A stretch of 64,000 nucleotides of DNA. It comes from Palsa-89 sp963824345. Lineage in GTDB: Bacteria > Acidobacteriota > Terriglobia > Bryobacterales > Bryobacteraceae. The notes below the pieces were generated by a model. That model worked only from the letters and a program-made list of their open reading frames with translations, searched no databases and was not told the origin of the DNA. The stretch's first letter is position 1; every line of letters begins with the position of its first letter. This document shows, piece by piece, positions 62,847-64,000 of the stretch. The stretch covers positions 613,526 to 677,525 of the forward strand of contig CAWGOZ010000006.1 of assembly GCA_963824345.1 (NCBI GenBank). The letters are read 5' to 3'. The translations under genes were made by a program, and so were the position numbers.

Positions 62847-64000
62847 TTAGCTCCAAAGCGGCAGGGAAATCAGAGAGAACAGCTTGCCGCTGTGCATCAG
62901 AAAGTGCTCGACGATGGGCCCCAGCGAGAGCGCCGGGAAAAACGTCAGCGCGCCGACGATGACCACGGTGCCCACCAGCAACCCCACAAACAGCGCGCCG
63001 TGCGTGGGAAACGTGCCGCTGGTGACCGGCACTTTCTTCTTGGCCGCCAGGCTGCCGGCCGCGGCCAGCAGCGGAATCATGAACAGGAACCGGCCAATCA
63101 GCATGGCGATCCCAGAGTCAGGTTGTACCAGGGCGTGTTCGCGTTGAGTCCGGCAAAGGCGCTGCCGTTATTGTCGGTGGCGCTGGAAAAGGCGTAAGAA
63201 TTTCGCCGAAACCGTGCGGCCCGTGTTGTTGAGGTTGGCGATCGCGGCGCCCGGCGGATTCCAGTAGCTCTTGGCGCGAACGAGTCACGGCGCTGAATGC
63301 GCGGTGAACACCAGAATGCAGGCGGCGGTCGCGATCATGGCCAGCATCGCCATCTTCACTTCCTTCTGCTCGATCTTCTTGCCGAGATATTCCGGCGTGC
63401 GGCCCACCATCAGGCCGGCGATAAACACCGCGAGGATGGCGAACAGCAGCATGCCGTAGAGGCCCGCGCCGACGCCGCCGAAGATCACTTCGCCGGTCAT
63501 CATGTTGAACAGCGGCACCAGGCCGCCCATCGGCGTGAAGCTGTCGTGCATGCTGTTGACGGCGCCGCAACTGGCGTCGGTGGTGATCGTGGCGAACAAG
63601 CGCGGAGTTCGGCGATGCCGAAGCGGACTTCCTTGCCTTCCATGTTGCCGCCGGCTTGCGTGGCGCTGGCGGCGCTCTGAATCCCCAGCTTCGCGAGAAT
63701 GGGATTGCCGGCCTGCTCGAAGTCGGATAGCAGACGAAGACGCCCGCCAGGAACAGCATGCTCATGGCGGCGAACAAAGCCCAGCCCTGCCGCGTGTCTC
63801 CCACCATCTTGCCGAAGGTGTAGGTCAAGCCGGCCGGAATCAGGAAGATGCAACAACATCTGAAGAAGTTCGTGAGCGGCGTGGGATTCTCGAAAGGATG
63901 CGCGGAGTTGGCGTTGAAGAATCCGCCGCCGTTGGTGCCCAGCATCTTGATGGCTTCCTGCGAGGCCACCGGCCCTTGCGCGATGGTCTGCGTGGCGCCT
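62847..64000 (-). pseudogene. kdpA: Potassium-transporting ATPase subunit A, partial and frameshifted
   Basis: The C-terminal two thirds of KdpA, the channel-like K+-binding subunit; its start lies beyond the window. Recognisable blocks: GPVASQEAIKMLGTNGGGFF, LTYTFGKMVGDTRQGWALFA, selectivity-loop TTDASCGAVNS, LMVGRTPEYLGKKIEQKEVK and the final FLMHSGKLFSLISLPLWS. Frame changes occur near 63848, 63728, 63602, 63290, 63190 and 63113. Paired losses and gains near 63848 restore the frame within a few codons, typical of read errors. It heads kdpABC on the minus strand. Confidence 0.88.

Overview
The window is a GC-rich (about 60%) chromosomal segment, most likely from an acidobacterium of the Solibacter/Bryobacterales kind. 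I infer this from a VWFA-related protein of the acidobacterial type, a PEP-CTERM protein, quinoprotein and cytochrome gene sets, and a dispersed palindromic intergenic repeat built on GAGCCGCGACCGTNAGG. Genes are tightly packed, and many are coupled by 4-bp ATGA, GTGA or TTGA stop/start overlaps, which decide several starts. There is no rRNA, CRISPR array or prophage.

Layout. 0.2-1.7 kb: a Ycf46-like AAA ATPase. 1.8-5.4 kb: a periplasmic sugar-oxidation set (PQQ-type glucose/sorbosone dehydrogenase, gluconate-dehydrogenase subunit 3-like protein, GMC flavoprotein). 5.5-7.0 kb: an ABC-2 exporter. 7.1-7.4 kb: two very small genes, a 48-residue metallothionein and a 56-residue membrane protein, probably one transcript. 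7.5-10.8 kb: secreted proteins, a monoheme cytochrome-like protein and a PafA-type phosphatase. 10.9-14.8 kb: dciA-gatC-gatA, superoxide dismutase and an acetamidase. 14.9-18.5 kb: a complete polyamine-type ABC importer potABCD. 18.6-22.2 kb: HAD hydrolase, a cytoplasmic histidine kinase with NarL-type regulator, an amidohydrolase and an uncharacterised protein. 22.2-25.4 kb: tRNA-Leu(UAG), a PEP-CTERM protein and glgX. 25.4-34.7 kb: an MdtABC/OprM-type RND efflux system whose first pump gene carries a frameshift and a Ser/Thr/Gly-rich insertion. 34.8-36.1 kb: a secreted PKD/FG-GAP protein. 36.2-36.9 kb: a TumA-like antitoxin with the wreck of its TumE toxin. 37.3-41.1 kb: LVIVD-repeat protein (frameshifted), quinoprotein dehydrogenase and diheme cytochrome c. 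41.1-45.1 kb: Sfp-type transferase, moeA-moaC-mogA and a VWA-like secreted protein. 45.3-50.3 kb: a Memo-like protein, a small secreted protein, a VapBC-like pair, a pterin dehydratase and a beta-lactamase/NamZ fusion. 50.4-50.8 kb: a small AT-hook protein preceded by two matching dyads. 50.8-56.3 kb: amino-acid permease, sodium symporter, agmatine deiminase, N-carbamoylputrescine amidase and FabG on one strand. 56.3-58.8 kb: UbiD-family decarboxylase and sulfotransferase. 58.9-59.8 kb: tRNA-His abutted by a 3'-truncated IS481 element. 60.1-64 kb: kdpABC, cut by the window end.

How the genes fit together. Putrescine can be made from agmatine by AguA and AguB, and polyamines can be imported by PotABCD; two further transporters lie in the agu run. 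Two separate loci combine secreted sugar or alcohol oxidation with cytochromes. The Kdp genes would give high-affinity potassium uptake, but their reading frames are broken by many small indels that leave the protein sequence recognisable. This points to poor sequence quality in the last 4 kb rather than to gene decay.
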